DNA of 64,000 nucleotides from Phytophthora quininea (Eukaryota; Oomycota; Peronosporomycetes; Peronosporales; Peronosporaceae), in the NCBI GenBank assembly GCA_011947345.1, contig JAAVTG010000533.1, positions 1-64,000 on the forward strand. The letters run 5' to 3'. Under the pieces are notes generated by a model that saw only the letters and a program-made list of their open reading frames with translations, did no database searches and was not told where the DNA came from. The translations under genes and the position numbers were made by a program. Position 1 is the first letter of the stretch; each line of letters starts with the position of its first letter. Positions 10,533 through 20,568 of the stretch are shown one piece after another.

Positions 10533-11262
10533 ATGCCTGGCAAGGCTAAAGACAAACCGGAAGCCAGTAGCAGCCGGGGCGCTAAGGTCAAGCCAACAAT
10601 GACCAAGTGTTCGCCCACCTCGCCACACAAAACCGACACAACTGCTGATTCACCGACACGCCAAACGCCTTATGAACGTCTCCGTCAGCTCCTGGCGGAG
10701 AAAACAACTAACACTAGACGCGTGACAACCGTCGAGGGTACGTCCAAGTAAGATTTCTTGCCATGCATTCCACAAAATGCCTCACCATTCGCGAATTCGT
10801 TGCCAATTGCGTGCCTACAGAGCTACAGACTATCTTACGCAACACCGCTGAGCCACCCCAAAAGTTCACGATGAAAATGAAGTTGTTGTGGGCATCTAAC
10901 CACATGTACCAGAACTTCAAGCTAGCGAGACTGCATCTTATCGATGCTGCTTCGCCCGAGCCCTTGGAGGACTTGCTAAAAGTGAGTAGTTCCCCATAGT
11001 TTTGGTTGCACCACTGCTCTGAAGTTGCATGTTATCGTTTGTATCCTAGTTGTTTCGTGATTCGTACGACGAGAACCGTGACGAGATCGATTCGGTGCTG
11101 CTCACCGCGACAATGTGGGATACTGACTCTGCTTCGAATGAGCTACCGCCAGCGGGGAAGGTCATTGAAATTAATGGCTACTCCAGCTTGAAGCTGTTCC
11201 AAGAAAAATGCTGCCAAGTCACGGTCAAGCTTCGGGACTTGTCCTGGGACCCACACGCTTAG
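10533..11262 (+). CDS. Unrecognised 192-residue protein, three exons
   Basis: Exon 1 runs 10533-10737, exon 2 10821-10981 and exon 3 11050-11262. Introns are 83 and 68 nt, with donors GTACGT and GTGAGT and acceptors CTACAG and TCCTAG. Joined, they give 579 nt with one clean frame and no indel, unusual for this window. The first 65 residues are lysine/serine/proline-rich and probably disordered; the rest is ordered, with blocks such as KLLWASNHMYQNFKLARLHL and NGYSSLKLFQEK. I recognise no family. The context is other small nuclear-type proteins (DUF6818, histone H4). The splice structure makes this a real gene with good confidence; its function is unknown. Confidence 0.65.
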
Positions 11263-11607
11263 TAAAACATGAAGATCGTTGTCAAAGACTTAAAGACTGC
11301 AGAAGTAGCGCTCCTGCTTTATCTGCATTTGTAGTTACAGCATGACGAAGTAGTCGGTAGCGCTTTATCAACGACAAGTTATTCAGCTTACTTTTATTCT
11401 ACTGCAAGTGTTGAGTAGTTGAATAGCTTCGACGTACTCTAATATGAAAGCTAACAATTCCGTATCCGGGCAACTTCCAGCCAACTAAACCTTTTCCTGC
11501 GCACTGTGCTGCATGAATTGCTATACTCAACCCCCAAATCGAGTTATCATAGTATCCTGACGCACTTCTATACCAAGATTCGTGCAGCTTGACTTTAATT
11601 CCCCATT
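11263..11607. other. Intergenic region, no gene seen
   Basis: No gene or repeat recognised. It carries the 3' flank of the three-exon gene and the upstream region of the DUF6818 gene. Confidence 0.4.
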
Positions 11608-11772
11608 TTGGCGACGACGCACGGCCTTTTTGATATTGGTGACGCTGGCACTTCTGCATGCAAATTTACTATGATATTTGCCCATTTTTGCCCATTTTTA
11701 CAACTAATGGGCATATACCCAAATCTTATTGAAGTACGGGAGCCGAAAAATCGAACAACTCCCTCATCAGCG

Positions 11773-12624
11773 ATGTACGTCATTCCAGAAGTGGCCGCCC
11801 AGGAGCCGAAGCGAGCGGAGAAGCAGGTATGACATGGGCTGTATTGTGTTGACAGTGTGGACATGCACTAATTGAGGTTGTGGATAGATGACCAAGCCCA
11901 GAGGAACTCGAAATTACACGTACGCCGAGCAGTGCCTACTGCTTTCGGTCGTAGCAGACGAGTTGCCGGTGGCCCGGTCTGAATGGGATCGTGTTGCGAT
12001 CGCATACAATACAGCCGCAGACAGCGCTTGGAAGCCGAGGGACGCGGGTAGCTTACGGAGGAAGTTCACTACGCTCTACTCGGCAGCACGGAAGGTGAAA
12101 GGGATGGAGCTGAACTCGCAGGAAAAGGCGGCTCTAGAACTACGGCGCAAGATCATCGAGCGTGCCAACTTGGCACGATTCCCCACCTGACGGAGCCGGC
12201 CAACGCGACCGACGAACAATCATCGACGCTGTCGCCTCCCCTTCAGGAGAATCAGTGGTGGAACATCAGACACATGAGGAAACTGAGCCGCCGCGTCGTG
12301 CTAGTTTGCTCCTCCGACGACAGTGAGTGTGATGACCAATGTCCAACAGCACCGGAGGAATCGTGTAGTTCGGTCGCGTCGCTCAGTATGGAGAGTGCTT
12401 CACAGCATCTGCATTCTCACTGTTCAGCAATCCAGCTGTTCCTCTGGTTCCAGCAGCGAGAAGAGCGCCAACTCACACGAGTCAAGGACGACCAGCACCA
12501 ACGACAGCTTAGAAGGGCAGCCAAGGAGCAGCAAAGAGAGATCGACATGCGCAACACAGAACGAAGACACAAAGAGCTGGTGGAATGCATTTCGTCGCTC
12601 AAGTACAGCATCTCAAAAGTTTGA
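11773..12624 (+). CDS. SANT/Myb-like DUF6818-type protein
   Basis: A short first exon (from the ATG at 11773) ends at a GTATGA donor. A 61-nt intron (11827-11887, acceptor GATAG) leads into RGTRNYTYAEQCLLLSVV and then SEWDRVAIAYN, RDAGSLRRKFTTLY (about 11897-12100). This is the DUF6818 pattern, a SANT/Myb-like helical domain common in oomycetes. A lost base in the C run at about 12183 moves the frame. The remainder is serine/acidic and ends in a basic coiled coil (RREERQ-type heptads, 12450-12620). I infer a nuclear DNA-binding or transposon-derived regulatory protein. If the small first exon is wrong, translation would start at the ATG at 11888. Confidence 0.6.
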
Positions 12625-13021
12625 GAGGAACGCTGACAGGGACGATAATACACGTTGTTTAGATCTGATTTGCTCATTGTAGTGTGTGCAGCAACAGTCA
12701 CCGCAAAGTAGAGAAGAGTGCTTGCTTGAAACAATGTTTAATAAACGGACAGGGTGGCACTGTGCACGGTTGAAACAAAGATTATTAAACGGACAGTGTG
12801 GTAGATGATGTGCTATTGGGGCTTGAAGCTGGCAGCACGCCATTACGAGCATGTCAGTGTACCACGCGAGAACGATGTGCCATTTCCCAATTTCCTCTCG
12901 GAAGCACAAGCGATCAGACTCAACCCGAGCAAGGCAGCAGCAGCAGCCAACGCGTACGTATGCTAATTCTACGACAAGTACTTCTGAGGTGAAATCGTTC
13001 TCACACGTTTTTCTCGTTTAA
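12625..13021. other. Intergenic region upstream of histone H4
   Basis: Includes a short near-repeat (TTAATAAACGGACAG near 12738 and TTATTAAACGGACAG near 12781). No gene seen. The last part should contain the H4 promoter; no TATA box is obvious. Confidence 0.4.
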
Positions 13022-13335
13022 ATGTCAGGCCGTGGGAAGGGCGCCAAAAAGGCGCTGGGAAGGGAGGTGCCAAGCGTCATCGCTACATTCTGCGTGATAA
13101 TCTCCAGGGCATTTCTCGCTCATCTATCCGTCGCCTAGCACGTCGTGCAGGAGTCATCCGCATGTCTGCGCTTGTGTATGAAGAGACGCGTGCTGTTCTA
13201 AAGGTGTTTGTAAGTAACCTCGTTCGCGACGCGGTGGTTTACACGGAACATGCCAATCGGAAGACGATGACTACGATGGACGTCGTGTATGCTCTCAAAC
13301 GTCAAGGCCGCACGCTGTATGGATTCGGCCATTGA
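13022..13335 (+). CDS. Divergent histone H4
   Basis: The sequence reads as histone H4 from MSGRGKG at 13022 to a TGA at 13333-13335. The tail and globular domain are recognisable: [51 protein letters not shown] and [16 protein letters not shown]. The frame changes inside an A5 run at 13046-13050: length fits 103 codons plus two extra bases, or 104 codons minus one base (one more tail lysine). The second reading matches the undercall pattern elsewhere in the window. For H4, one of the slowest-evolving proteins, it is strongly diverged (for example KPA to RSS before IRR, VKRISGL to VIRMSAL, a terminal H for G). It is either a specialised H4 variant or a decaying copy. Confidence 0.75.
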
Positions 13336-13508
13336 AATACGCGCAGCTAGCGTAGGTGGGAAGTAAGTCAGAAACAAATGGTTGAATTGGAAAATCACTC
13401 CATCCAATTCTTAATGAGACTATAAACTAGTATGACAGCATCTTCCGGGTCGATGTGGCGTCCTGGAGTAAACGTAAACTGTTTGAATTTCTAGAATATA
13501 TTTGATAT

Positions 13509-14183
13509 TTAATCATCGTTATCATCGTTGCCGGATGGAACGTATGAGCTGCCATCAGCGTCTGACTGATCTGATCCACCACAAGTGTCTTCGTTGCTGA
13601 CGTCGTTTTCTTCTTGATCATCTTCGCTATCGACACGACTGTTCTCTTCTTGATCATCTTCGCTGTCGACACGACTGTTCTCTTCTTGTTTTGCTTCTTC
13701 TACACTGCCTGTTATGACTCAATCCTTCGTCCAACGAATGCAGTCGCTTTCCAGTCGCTTGCTGTGTGTCACTGCTTTCTCCAGGTCCTCGCTTTCTTGG
13801 ATCACCAGGAAAGTATTCACCGCTTGAAGTCGCGGCTGCTGCTGCGTCACGAGCTCTACGTTTTCCTGCCCTTCACGAACAACACCGGTGATCTGCTGGT
13901 CTTGTTCGTGCCATCTCGCGAGCCTACCATCGCGCACAGACCGATGCAATGCGTCAATCCAGGCATCATCTGCATTCTCTGCTGCTATGCGAGCATCAGC
14001 TACGGCCATATCCAGTTCTGCCACACGAGTTTCCTGTAGGCGACTAGCCATGCTCTCTTCGCCATCGCTTTCGTGCACGTCATTCAGTCGGCGTCGTGCA
14101 GCGAGGAGGTCCTGGACAGCCGCGGCCTCAGCATCAATTGCCCGCAGCCGAAGAGCAGCTGCATCCTCGTACTGCTTGTCCAT
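13509..14183 (-). CDS. Coiled-coil, acidic-tail family, copy A (in-frame stop)
   Basis: From the ATG at 14183 the protein is an alanine/arginine-rich coiled coil (AAAVQDLLAARRRLNDV, then VAELDMAVADARIAAEN). A TGA at 13719-13721 interrupts it, but the same frame continues for about 70 codons to a TAA at 13509. That extension is strongly acidic and contains a 12-residue tandem repeat (EENSRVDSEDDQ). The arrangement coil, variable middle, acidic tail is the same as in copies B and C on the plus strand. No known domain is recognised. The TGA cannot be an indel product, so it is a nonsense mutation, a readthrough site or the true end. Confidence 0.45.
13605..13690 (-). repeat. 36-bp tandem repeat encoding acidic dodecapeptide
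   Basis: Two adjacent 36-bp units, differing by one base, plus a partial unit, encode EENSRVDSEDDQ repeats in the acidic tail of copy A. The unit length is a multiple of three, so the repeat number can change without breaking the frame. Confidence 0.7.
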
Positions 14184-14694
14184 TGGGGACCTCCCTGCTG
14201 CGTGTCAGAATTGGAAATGAAAGTTGGCTTCTTACGTCCTCAACGGCGAGGTCGCTTTCGATCGACCTCCATTAGCAACATCTGTGCTATTTCTTCAAAA
14301 CGGTACCAGAAATGCAGTGCAAAAATGAGATGGTTCTAAGTTTTGCGGCCCTCAGCGGCGAATAGTCGTGGTGGTGCTGAACTCCTCTGTCGTGCTGCTG
14401 TAAATGGGCTGTGAATGGATCCGTCTTGGTGCGTCTTGGGCGCCACCGCCGTCGCGCTGCTGTGAACGGAGCTACCGTGGTGCTATCGCGACCGTCATAC
14501 TGCTTCTAATGGGGCCATCGTCGGATGGCCGTCATGCCGCTTGAATTAACCATCCAATTTCTTATAAAAATCATACCAAGTGCTTCAATCTGTAAGTTCC
14601 GCACACCAATCACTTTGATGTCACCAATACGGACCGACCGAACCTGACAATCAACGGAAACCATGCAAGTTGCTCACAACCGAAACTACAAGAC
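14184..14694. repeat. Degenerate GCCRTCGTGCTG repeats, block 1
   Basis: About 14355-14545 is built of imperfect units around GCCGTCGTGCTGCTGTGAA with a following GGAT or GG, for example near 14387, 14448, 14488 and 14522. No open frame of interest. A second block of the same motif lies at 15345-15540, between copies B and C of the neighbouring gene family. Confidence 0.5.
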
Positions 14695-15219
14695 ATGGAG
14701 AACCTACCGGAGCTCGACCGCCGACAACAGCTCATTGCTGCAGAGAACCAGGCTTTTGAAGATATGCTGGCCGCATACGATAATCTCCGCCAGATACGGC
14801 AGACACACGATCCTACTAGTCGTGCCGTCCAGGCAGCAGCGTCGCGCTTAACACGGAGATTTCACACGCTTGACCAGGCCCGCCAACTAACGAATGATGT
14901 GGACCTCATATGTGGTGATGCGTTCAGCATAATGCTTGCTGAGGAGAGCAGTCGTCGCCGCGAAGCACAAGCTGATCGGTTTACCGCATTCATGGAGCGG
15001 GGTGTACAGCACCAACCGACGCGACCACCAGCAACGATTGTCCGGCGATCTATTGCTTCTGGTAGCCCAAATCGAGAACACCAAGCCGCAACCAGCCCAA
15101 GAACTTATGGGAGCGACGCCATGGAAGCCGCTGAAGTTATTGACCTGGGGGCAGTGATGACTCGGAAGACGACAGTGATATTGGAAACTGAAACTAGCAA
15201 CAACCTACAAAGCGAGTAG
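14695..15219 (+). CDS. Coiled-coil, acidic-tail family, copy B
   Basis: A clean 174-codon frame. The N-terminal 95 residues are helical and alanine/glutamine-rich (AENQAFEDMLAAYDNLRQ, then RRFHTLDQARQLTNDVD and LAEESSRRREAQADRF). The C-terminal part is proline/serine/basic and presumably disordered. The helical part aligns by eye with copy A (AAAVQDLLAARRRLNDV) and copy C (AEETAAFDLVIRRL; RRDLDLAREVTRDVDKV). I do not recognise the family. Of the three copies this is the only one without internal damage. Confidence 0.5.
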   Translation: MENLPELDRRQQLIAAENQAFEDMLAAYDNLRQIRQTHDPTSRAVQAAASRLTRRFHTLDQARQLTNDVDLICGDAFSIMLAEESSRRREAQADRFTAFMERGVQHQPTRPPATIVRRSIASGSPNREHQAATSPRTYGSDAMEAAEVIDLGAVMTRKTTVILETETSNNLQSE

Positions 15220-15741
15220 AACTTGTCATCGGTGGCCATCTTAAGAATTAATGAGTTGGTTTTCTCTCTCTACTAAACATAACCTGGCTTGTAACTTTTC
15301 TAGACTTCGCACACTACACACTCAAGCCTCTCTAATCTGCTAGTCCGTCGTCTGGTGGATGCGTCCCCGCAATTGTCTTTGTTGTTGGGTATATCACAGC
15401 CGTCGTGCTGCAGGGCATGGCCATCGCGGTGCCCACCATGATCGTATTACTGTTGTGAACGGCCGTCGTGCTACTTCAAGCTGTCGTGCTACATTGTGCC
15501 AAAGCATGCTGTGAATGGCCATCGTGTTGATGAGCACCATTACAGCGCAGCTGTAGCTATCAGGTGCTTTGAAGTGTAGATGACAATGCTGAGATCAGTG
15601 CACTACATGTTTTCACGCTTGTAGACGTGGAACTATTGCCTCACACCGCACATTATGGAACGGGATTCCATGTACCTCCATGGATGGATGTTGACAACGG
15701 AGCTGATTGTACTCACACATTTACTTTGCATTGACATTGAT
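15220..15741. repeat. Degenerate GCCRTCGTGCTG repeats, block 2
   Basis: About 15345-15540 contains further imperfect copies of the motif seen at 14355-14545 (near 15402, 15423, 15464, 15482 and 15518). Otherwise no gene is seen between copies B and C. Confidence 0.45.
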
Positions 15742-16791
15742 ATGAACCTAATAACGAAATCTCGCCCGCAGGCCATTGCAGAGGAGACTGCAGCGTTTGA
15801 CTTAGTGATACGGCGGCTTCGGGAGTTCTATAACGAGCGTCTGCAGCACCCCGCTAACAACCCAGAAACAAACAGCTGCCGTGATCTGGAGAGCATGCGA
15901 TGTATGCTCTGGTTTCCGGATCGAGGATAGGAGTTTCGAAACCAACAGACTAGATTAGCCGACAAGAGCACGAGGGAGCCGAGGGGCTGCCCAACTCCAG
16001 AAGTCTCACTCGCGAATTTTCCGGGCTTTAACCGCCTCACCACGCCCTCAATCGAGGCTGGCAGCGACCAATACAGCCTATTGCCCCCTCCCCCAAACGA
16101 CTGAATCGTATCCTTGGAAAGTTTGCGGGTCGCTCGCCGCGATCTTGACCTGGCGAGAGAAGTCACTAGAGACGTTGATAAAGTGATTGGAGATACTTTT
16201 GCGGGTGCTCGTGGTGCTCGATGGAAAATGCAATACGACATAATGAAGCAAATAGCAGAGGAGGGAGGAGCACGAGTTCGCTATCACGAAACCCAAGTGC
16301 AGGTGGTACGTGGCGACCAGGAACCTGCTGGTGTGCTAGCTCGTGACGTAGCTCACCTCTCTCCACCTAGAAGGGGTGGGCGAGCATCGTTGTCTTCAAC
16401 GCGAGCTGCTTTGCGACGGGGTGGACCAAGGCCGTATGGCTATGCGAGGAAATTTGCTCCGTTAGGAGGCAGCAGACGCGGTCGGCTTGGAGCCGGGACG
16501 ACCCGTGCACCGGCGCCCCGCCCCACCCCACCTGGCACCAATGATGGTAGTGACAGTGCCCACGGTCGTGGAAGGATGGTTACCACCCCAGTGGCGCAAA
16601 ACACAATTATTGAGAGGGAAAACGAAGATTCATCCGAGGCAGAAGAATATGGGGATCTTGGTCTGAGTCATTTGCTCGAGTCTAGCTCCAGCTCAAGTAG
16701 CTCCTACAGGCCCAGCTCATCCAGTGAATGTAATGATAGCGCAGATGAAGACAACAGTGCGGATGAAGATGGCAATGCAGATGAAGCCTGA
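15742..16791 (+). pseudogene. Coiled-coil, acidic-tail family, copy C (interrupted)
   Basis: The first part (from the ATG at 15742) aligns with the start of copy B. The frame then meets stops from 15928, and a coherent sequence resumes near 16105 with LRVARRDLDLAREVTRDVDKV. The gap of about 200 bases could be an insertion or a long intron, but I found no convincing splice pair. The C-terminal two thirds contain an arginine/glycine/proline-rich region (16370-16520) and a serine-rich then acidic tail with SADED-type repeats (16680-16790). The same architecture as copies A and B marks it as a paralogue; the function is unknown. Confidence 0.45.
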
Positions 16792-17227
16792 AGTTCTACT
16801 GTCACTTGGCAACGCACAGCAGTGAATCGTCGGTGACATGCGCTCAAAAGGCGTCAAATTGTGTGTAACACATAAGTTTAGCAAACGCCTAGTTTACATT
16901 CAATTTTAAAATCAAAATTCATTTTTGATTTAGTGATTTATTTTTACTTCGAAGAATAAAATAGTGATTTTACTCAAAAGAACTTTAAAGGATAAAATTA
17001 ACGTTTACGAACTGCGTTTTTTTCCCAGGACCACTGGGCCCGGGTAAGCTATGTCGTTATTTTTTTCATCTTTCCATTCTTCCATCCATCTATCACTAGG
17101 CTAATATAGTGACGGAACCGGTACTGATACCGGTATTAGTATGGACCATATGGTATTTTGGACCATACGGTTTTACCGACCACGCAATTAATCCTAGTTG
17201 GGCTGTACTCTCAGCACTTCGTCTGCT

Positions 17228-17292
17228 TATTCGCGTAGCCCTAGTTGTAAGGAGTAGTAGAACTACTCCTTACAACTAGGGCTACGCGAATA
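17228..17292. repeat. Perfect 31-bp inverted repeat with 3-nt loop
   Basis: The left arm 17228-17258 and right arm 17262-17292 are exact reverse complements, separated only by AGA. The arms start TATTCGCGTAGCCCTAG. Transcribed from either strand it would fold into a near-perfect hairpin, and as DNA it could extrude a cruciform. It is not followed by a T-run and sits in no gene, so a simple terminator role is unlikely. Confidence 0.9.
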
Positions 17293-17340
17293 CTGGGACA
17301 GGACTTTTTAAATACTGGTACCAGTGATATGTGTATTTTG

Positions 17341-17378
17341 GCATCTAGCGCGCCTGCTTCGCAGCCGCGCCATCTGCC
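17341..17378. repeat. Dispersed repeat, copy 2
   Basis: This is the same-orientation partner of 153-190 (GCATCTAG, CGCCTGCTTCGCAGCC, CCATCTGC), with a few substitutions. Confidence 0.6.
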
Positions 17379-17503
17379 CTCGTGGGTTGGCAGATACAAA
17401 CAAACGAGGATGGCCTATAGAAGCAATATCGTACGGGTAATTACCGGTAGTGACCAGCGTTGACATTACCGGTAAACTTGGGCTGGGCTATTCTCTAAGA
17501 ACT

Positions 17504-17560
17504 AGCCAGCTGTCAAAAATCCGAAACAAGTACTAGACTGTAAACCAGTACCAGTACTAC
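17504..17560. repeat. Inverted-repeat partner, left (possible element terminus)
   Basis: This segment (AGCCAGCTGTCAAAAATCCG onward) is the reverse complement of 26750-26807 with only a few mismatches over about 55 bases. It lies 70 bases beyond the stop codon of the Mutator-like transposase, where a terminal inverted repeat would be expected. Confidence 0.6.
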
Positions 17561-17632
17561 GGGAAAAAAATGTGATGACATATTATCGAGTTACACTGTG
17601 CACCAACACGATGACTACACAGGGCTAGAGTG

Positions 17633-19702
17633 TCAGCAATTCAGAAGAAACTGCATAGACATCGATCTCCGTCCTACTGCATCCGCAACGGTTGGCGAAA
17701 GAGGCAGCACAAGTGTCTCCTCGTCGACTTCGGATTCTTCGCTGTGATGACCTCCGATTCTGCATGGTCTTGGCAACGGTATTGCCTGTGGGACGAGGTT
17801 TGCATTTGTCTCCTCTGCATCATTGGCGTGCCTTCGGCAACTTCGTCTATTGTGGCCGACTTCCTCGCAAATCTTGCACTTGTACGTCGAACGCGCACTC
17901 GTTTCGCCCGAACTTGCGATTCGACGAGCCACCCTTCGCCCGGCTTGCTTGTAGAAGGGCGACGGTTGTATGACTTGACCGCCTGATGCGCGATCATTGA
18001 CTGGGAGCTCGATACCTCGGCCTCGAAATGTGTCAGCGTAGAACACAGCGAAGTAGGCTGAACTAAAACCTTCCAGGCCGCGTTTTTTTATGTTGCAGTG
18101 CCTGAAAACCGCGCGAATGTGGCGACAGGTAATGTCCATTTGATCGGACGTTGCGCATGAGCACGAAGGGATGCTGACATCAATCCTCCTATCTCTAGAG
18201 GAGCCTGCTCTGCTGGCAGAGTAAACAATATCAGTTGATCGCCGAACCAGATATTCGCCCAGCCGTTTTGTTTCCTCCTCCCATAATTTCTTGGCATGAG
18301 GTGTGAGCTCCTTCGCTGCATCAATCCAAGCCGCTGCTTGTTGGTCACGATCACTACAACGCTGCATTTCAGTTACAGCACACCGGTAAAAGGCGTCGTG
18401 GGGGCTGCGTAGCGAAGGCCGTTTTCCAACATGGCGCTATTGTCACTCTCAACAAAGTTCGTACTGCGCCGCCCGAATAGAGGCATGGCTGTCTCGGGAC
18501 CGGAATTCTCGTCGGTATCGGGCGGGACAAACGTCGACATGTTTGCGTGCACCGTCCAGCGCACGGGCTTAATCTTCTTGACATATTCTGCCACCGGATT
18601 GCCATAACTACTGCGCAAGGTGGCAACCGCCTTCGTATACTCGGCCTGCATTTCAGTACCTTGTATCTTCCAAATGGCGTTCTCGAACTCGGCCCCAGCA
18701 AAACCAAACTCCTTCTTGAGGTTACGGATGATGTGGATGGTGCAATATCGCAGGTGTAGGCGAACACCGGTAGCTCTGAAAAAGGATCTACTGCATCTAA
18801 GATTTTTCCTCGATCGCAAAATAAAGGACGATTTCCGAGGGCAATACCAGCCTCATTGCAGCGCTCCAAGAATCATAAAATGTTCCTCTTGTCTTCAACG
18901 TTCACTAGAGCAGTCGCCAGCGTGACATTTTGACCATTGCCGTCGTGGCCCAACAGCGACAAAATCACGCCGTTGTACTTGGCGTATCTGCTATGAGCTC
19001 CGTCAAAGCCTAGAAGAGGCAGTAACTTGTGCTGCACGGAAATATTCGTCCCAAAAACCAAGAAACCACGCAGGAACCGCCGATGTTGATCAACTTCCAG
19101 GCCCACAGATGTTCCAGGGTTTATATCGCGGAGAGCAGCTAGCAAACCGGGAAGGCGAGTGAAAGATTCATCCCATTCACCCTCTAGCGATTGTAGAACA
19201 CGGTCCTTGGCTCTATAAAATTTGGACCGGGATTTTGTAGGTTGATTCCGTCGCAATCTTGGACAAGCCAGAGCGTAGCTTTCCGCTTTGCTTTTAGGTT
19301 GGTACGTACAGCAGCAGAAAATGTCGGCAACCTGGCAATCTGCTTCTCCGTCGGGTCGGGAACACTCGCACGCATCGCGATGCTTATCCGTCAATGTGGA
19401 TACGTACATATAACCCACATTTTCATCGTCTCTCTTCGTTATGCGAACTTCACACTCACAATCGTTGTCGAAACACTTAAATGTCTTGCTGCGACCGTTG
19501 CAGGTGGCCACGCGGCAGGCTTTGTTGGCATTGTAGACGTAGTCTTTGATGAAGGTGGTGGCGACCTTCCATGTCGGAAACCGCTGGTCTTTTTCAGCTC
19601 TGAAGTCCCATACTCAGAGAGTAAGTCAAAAAGAGCGCGACAGCTTGCCGTTGGCGTCATGGCGACGAGGAAGGCGAATTGAAAAGTAATGCTCGACAGC
19701 AT
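17633..19702 (-). CDS. Mutator-like (MULE) transposase
   Basis: Reading down from 19702, a short N-terminal part leads into FDNDCECEVRITKRDD (a WRKY/GCM-like cysteine region). Next come the first catalytic aspartate block LLGFDGAHSRYAKYNGV (about 18960-19010), CDRGKILDAVDPF (18795-18830), the CxxH block LRYCTIHIIRNLKKEF (about 18700-18750), a SWIM finger (CSCATSDQMDITCRH, 18090-18165) and a C-terminal zinc knuckle (CKICEEVGHNRRSC, about 17840-17880). This is the full MULE layout. The frame changes at about 19570, 18770 and 18368; each equals one lost base. The transposase excises and inserts DNA through terminal inverted repeats. It may be complete if the breaks are sequencing errors. Confidence 0.75.
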
Positions 19703-20148
19703 TTCTCAACGGTAACGCGTTCTACTTCTCGAAATCTCGCCTGGAACGAGCACACTTCCTCGCAATCTTATTACTACAACGATGCCCTATATGCTAATAA
19801 AATCTTGCGTAAATACACGCAGAATTACTAATGGGTAGTCTCGATTATCCTAAAATACAATGAATCAAATAACATTAGAATAATTAGATAAAATTGAGAT
19901 AAGAATAAAGCATTTATACGCTTAAACCGCGTGAAATTCGTTGCGACTAGGCTAACGAGACAGTAGCTTGCTGTGACTTGGTCGTTCTTGCTCGTCCTCA
20001 AACTTGACAGCCAACCAATCTGGACCCGCGGCACTTGTACACACAAAAGACCTATGAAATGCTATAGTTATTATTCCACCGTACATCTCATCGCAGTGAT
20101 TAAACGAACCTCGCAGGGGATAGCCACAACGGAGCTCACGCCACTATA
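19703..20148. other. AT-rich region, no gene seen
   Basis: It follows the transposase start and probably contains its promoter and part of the element's 5' region. No repeat or RNA gene recognised. Confidence 0.4.
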
Positions 20149-20568
20149 CTACCCTGAGGTGTTTCGATTCTCCGCCGTCCCCTTAAACGTATAAATGCAC
20201 AACGTGATATACAGATTCTCGAAAAGCTTTCGTATCATCTTGGTGACAATGTAGCTTGGGATGGCGAACTTAGCTGCCATGTCCTCCCATGTATCTGGAT
20301 GAAGCGTGCCGAGCGTCATGACAAAACTACCCTCGGTCTTAATGTCAGCGTGGCAACCGCGAGCAACATGATACTTCACAACAGTGTAGTCGCGAACAGA
20401 CAACCATGTCTCGTTGAATTCGCGTGTCGACAAGTTAGTCAGGCCCTTAATCTCCCTGAGCCACCAAATCCTCGGTACTCGTCCATATCGGTTGTCCGTC
20501 ATACCACTGTCGACTTCGTGGGCCTTGTGGTGTGGAACTCGCTCAACGCGTCTTCGGAATCGGTTTGA
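20149..20568 (-). pseudogene. DDE transposase N-terminal fragment
   Basis: The frame reads ...WWLREIKGLTNLSTREF... and then GSFVMTLGTLHPDTWEDM, AAKFAIPSYIVTKMIRKLF, which is the helix-turn-helix that opens DDE_Tnp_4 (Harbinger/ISL2EU-like) transposases. The protein stops before any catalytic aspartate, so only the DNA-binding front end remains. It sits between the MULE transposase and the copia element. Confidence 0.45.

Larger units (their letters stand above)
16792..17503. other. AT-rich non-coding repeat region
   Basis: No gene. It contains the motif ATACCGGTAT and relatives (17115-17140, 17440-17475), the second copy of the dispersed repeat at 17341, and a long perfect palindrome at 17228-17292. 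It looks like an accumulation of small non-autonomous elements. Confidence 0.55.

Noticed and set aside
13046..13051. Programmed -1 frameshifting in histone H4 at the CAAAAAG run
   Set aside because: The heptamer would allow a -1 slip, but a missed A is simpler and fits the same error type at many other runs in the window.
13605..13690. CRISPR-like array
   Set aside because: The 36-bp units are directly adjacent without spacers and are in-frame coding repeats.
17021..17292. A rho-independent-style terminator at the palindrome
   Set aside because: No gene ends there, no T-run follows, and this is nuclear eukaryotic DNA.
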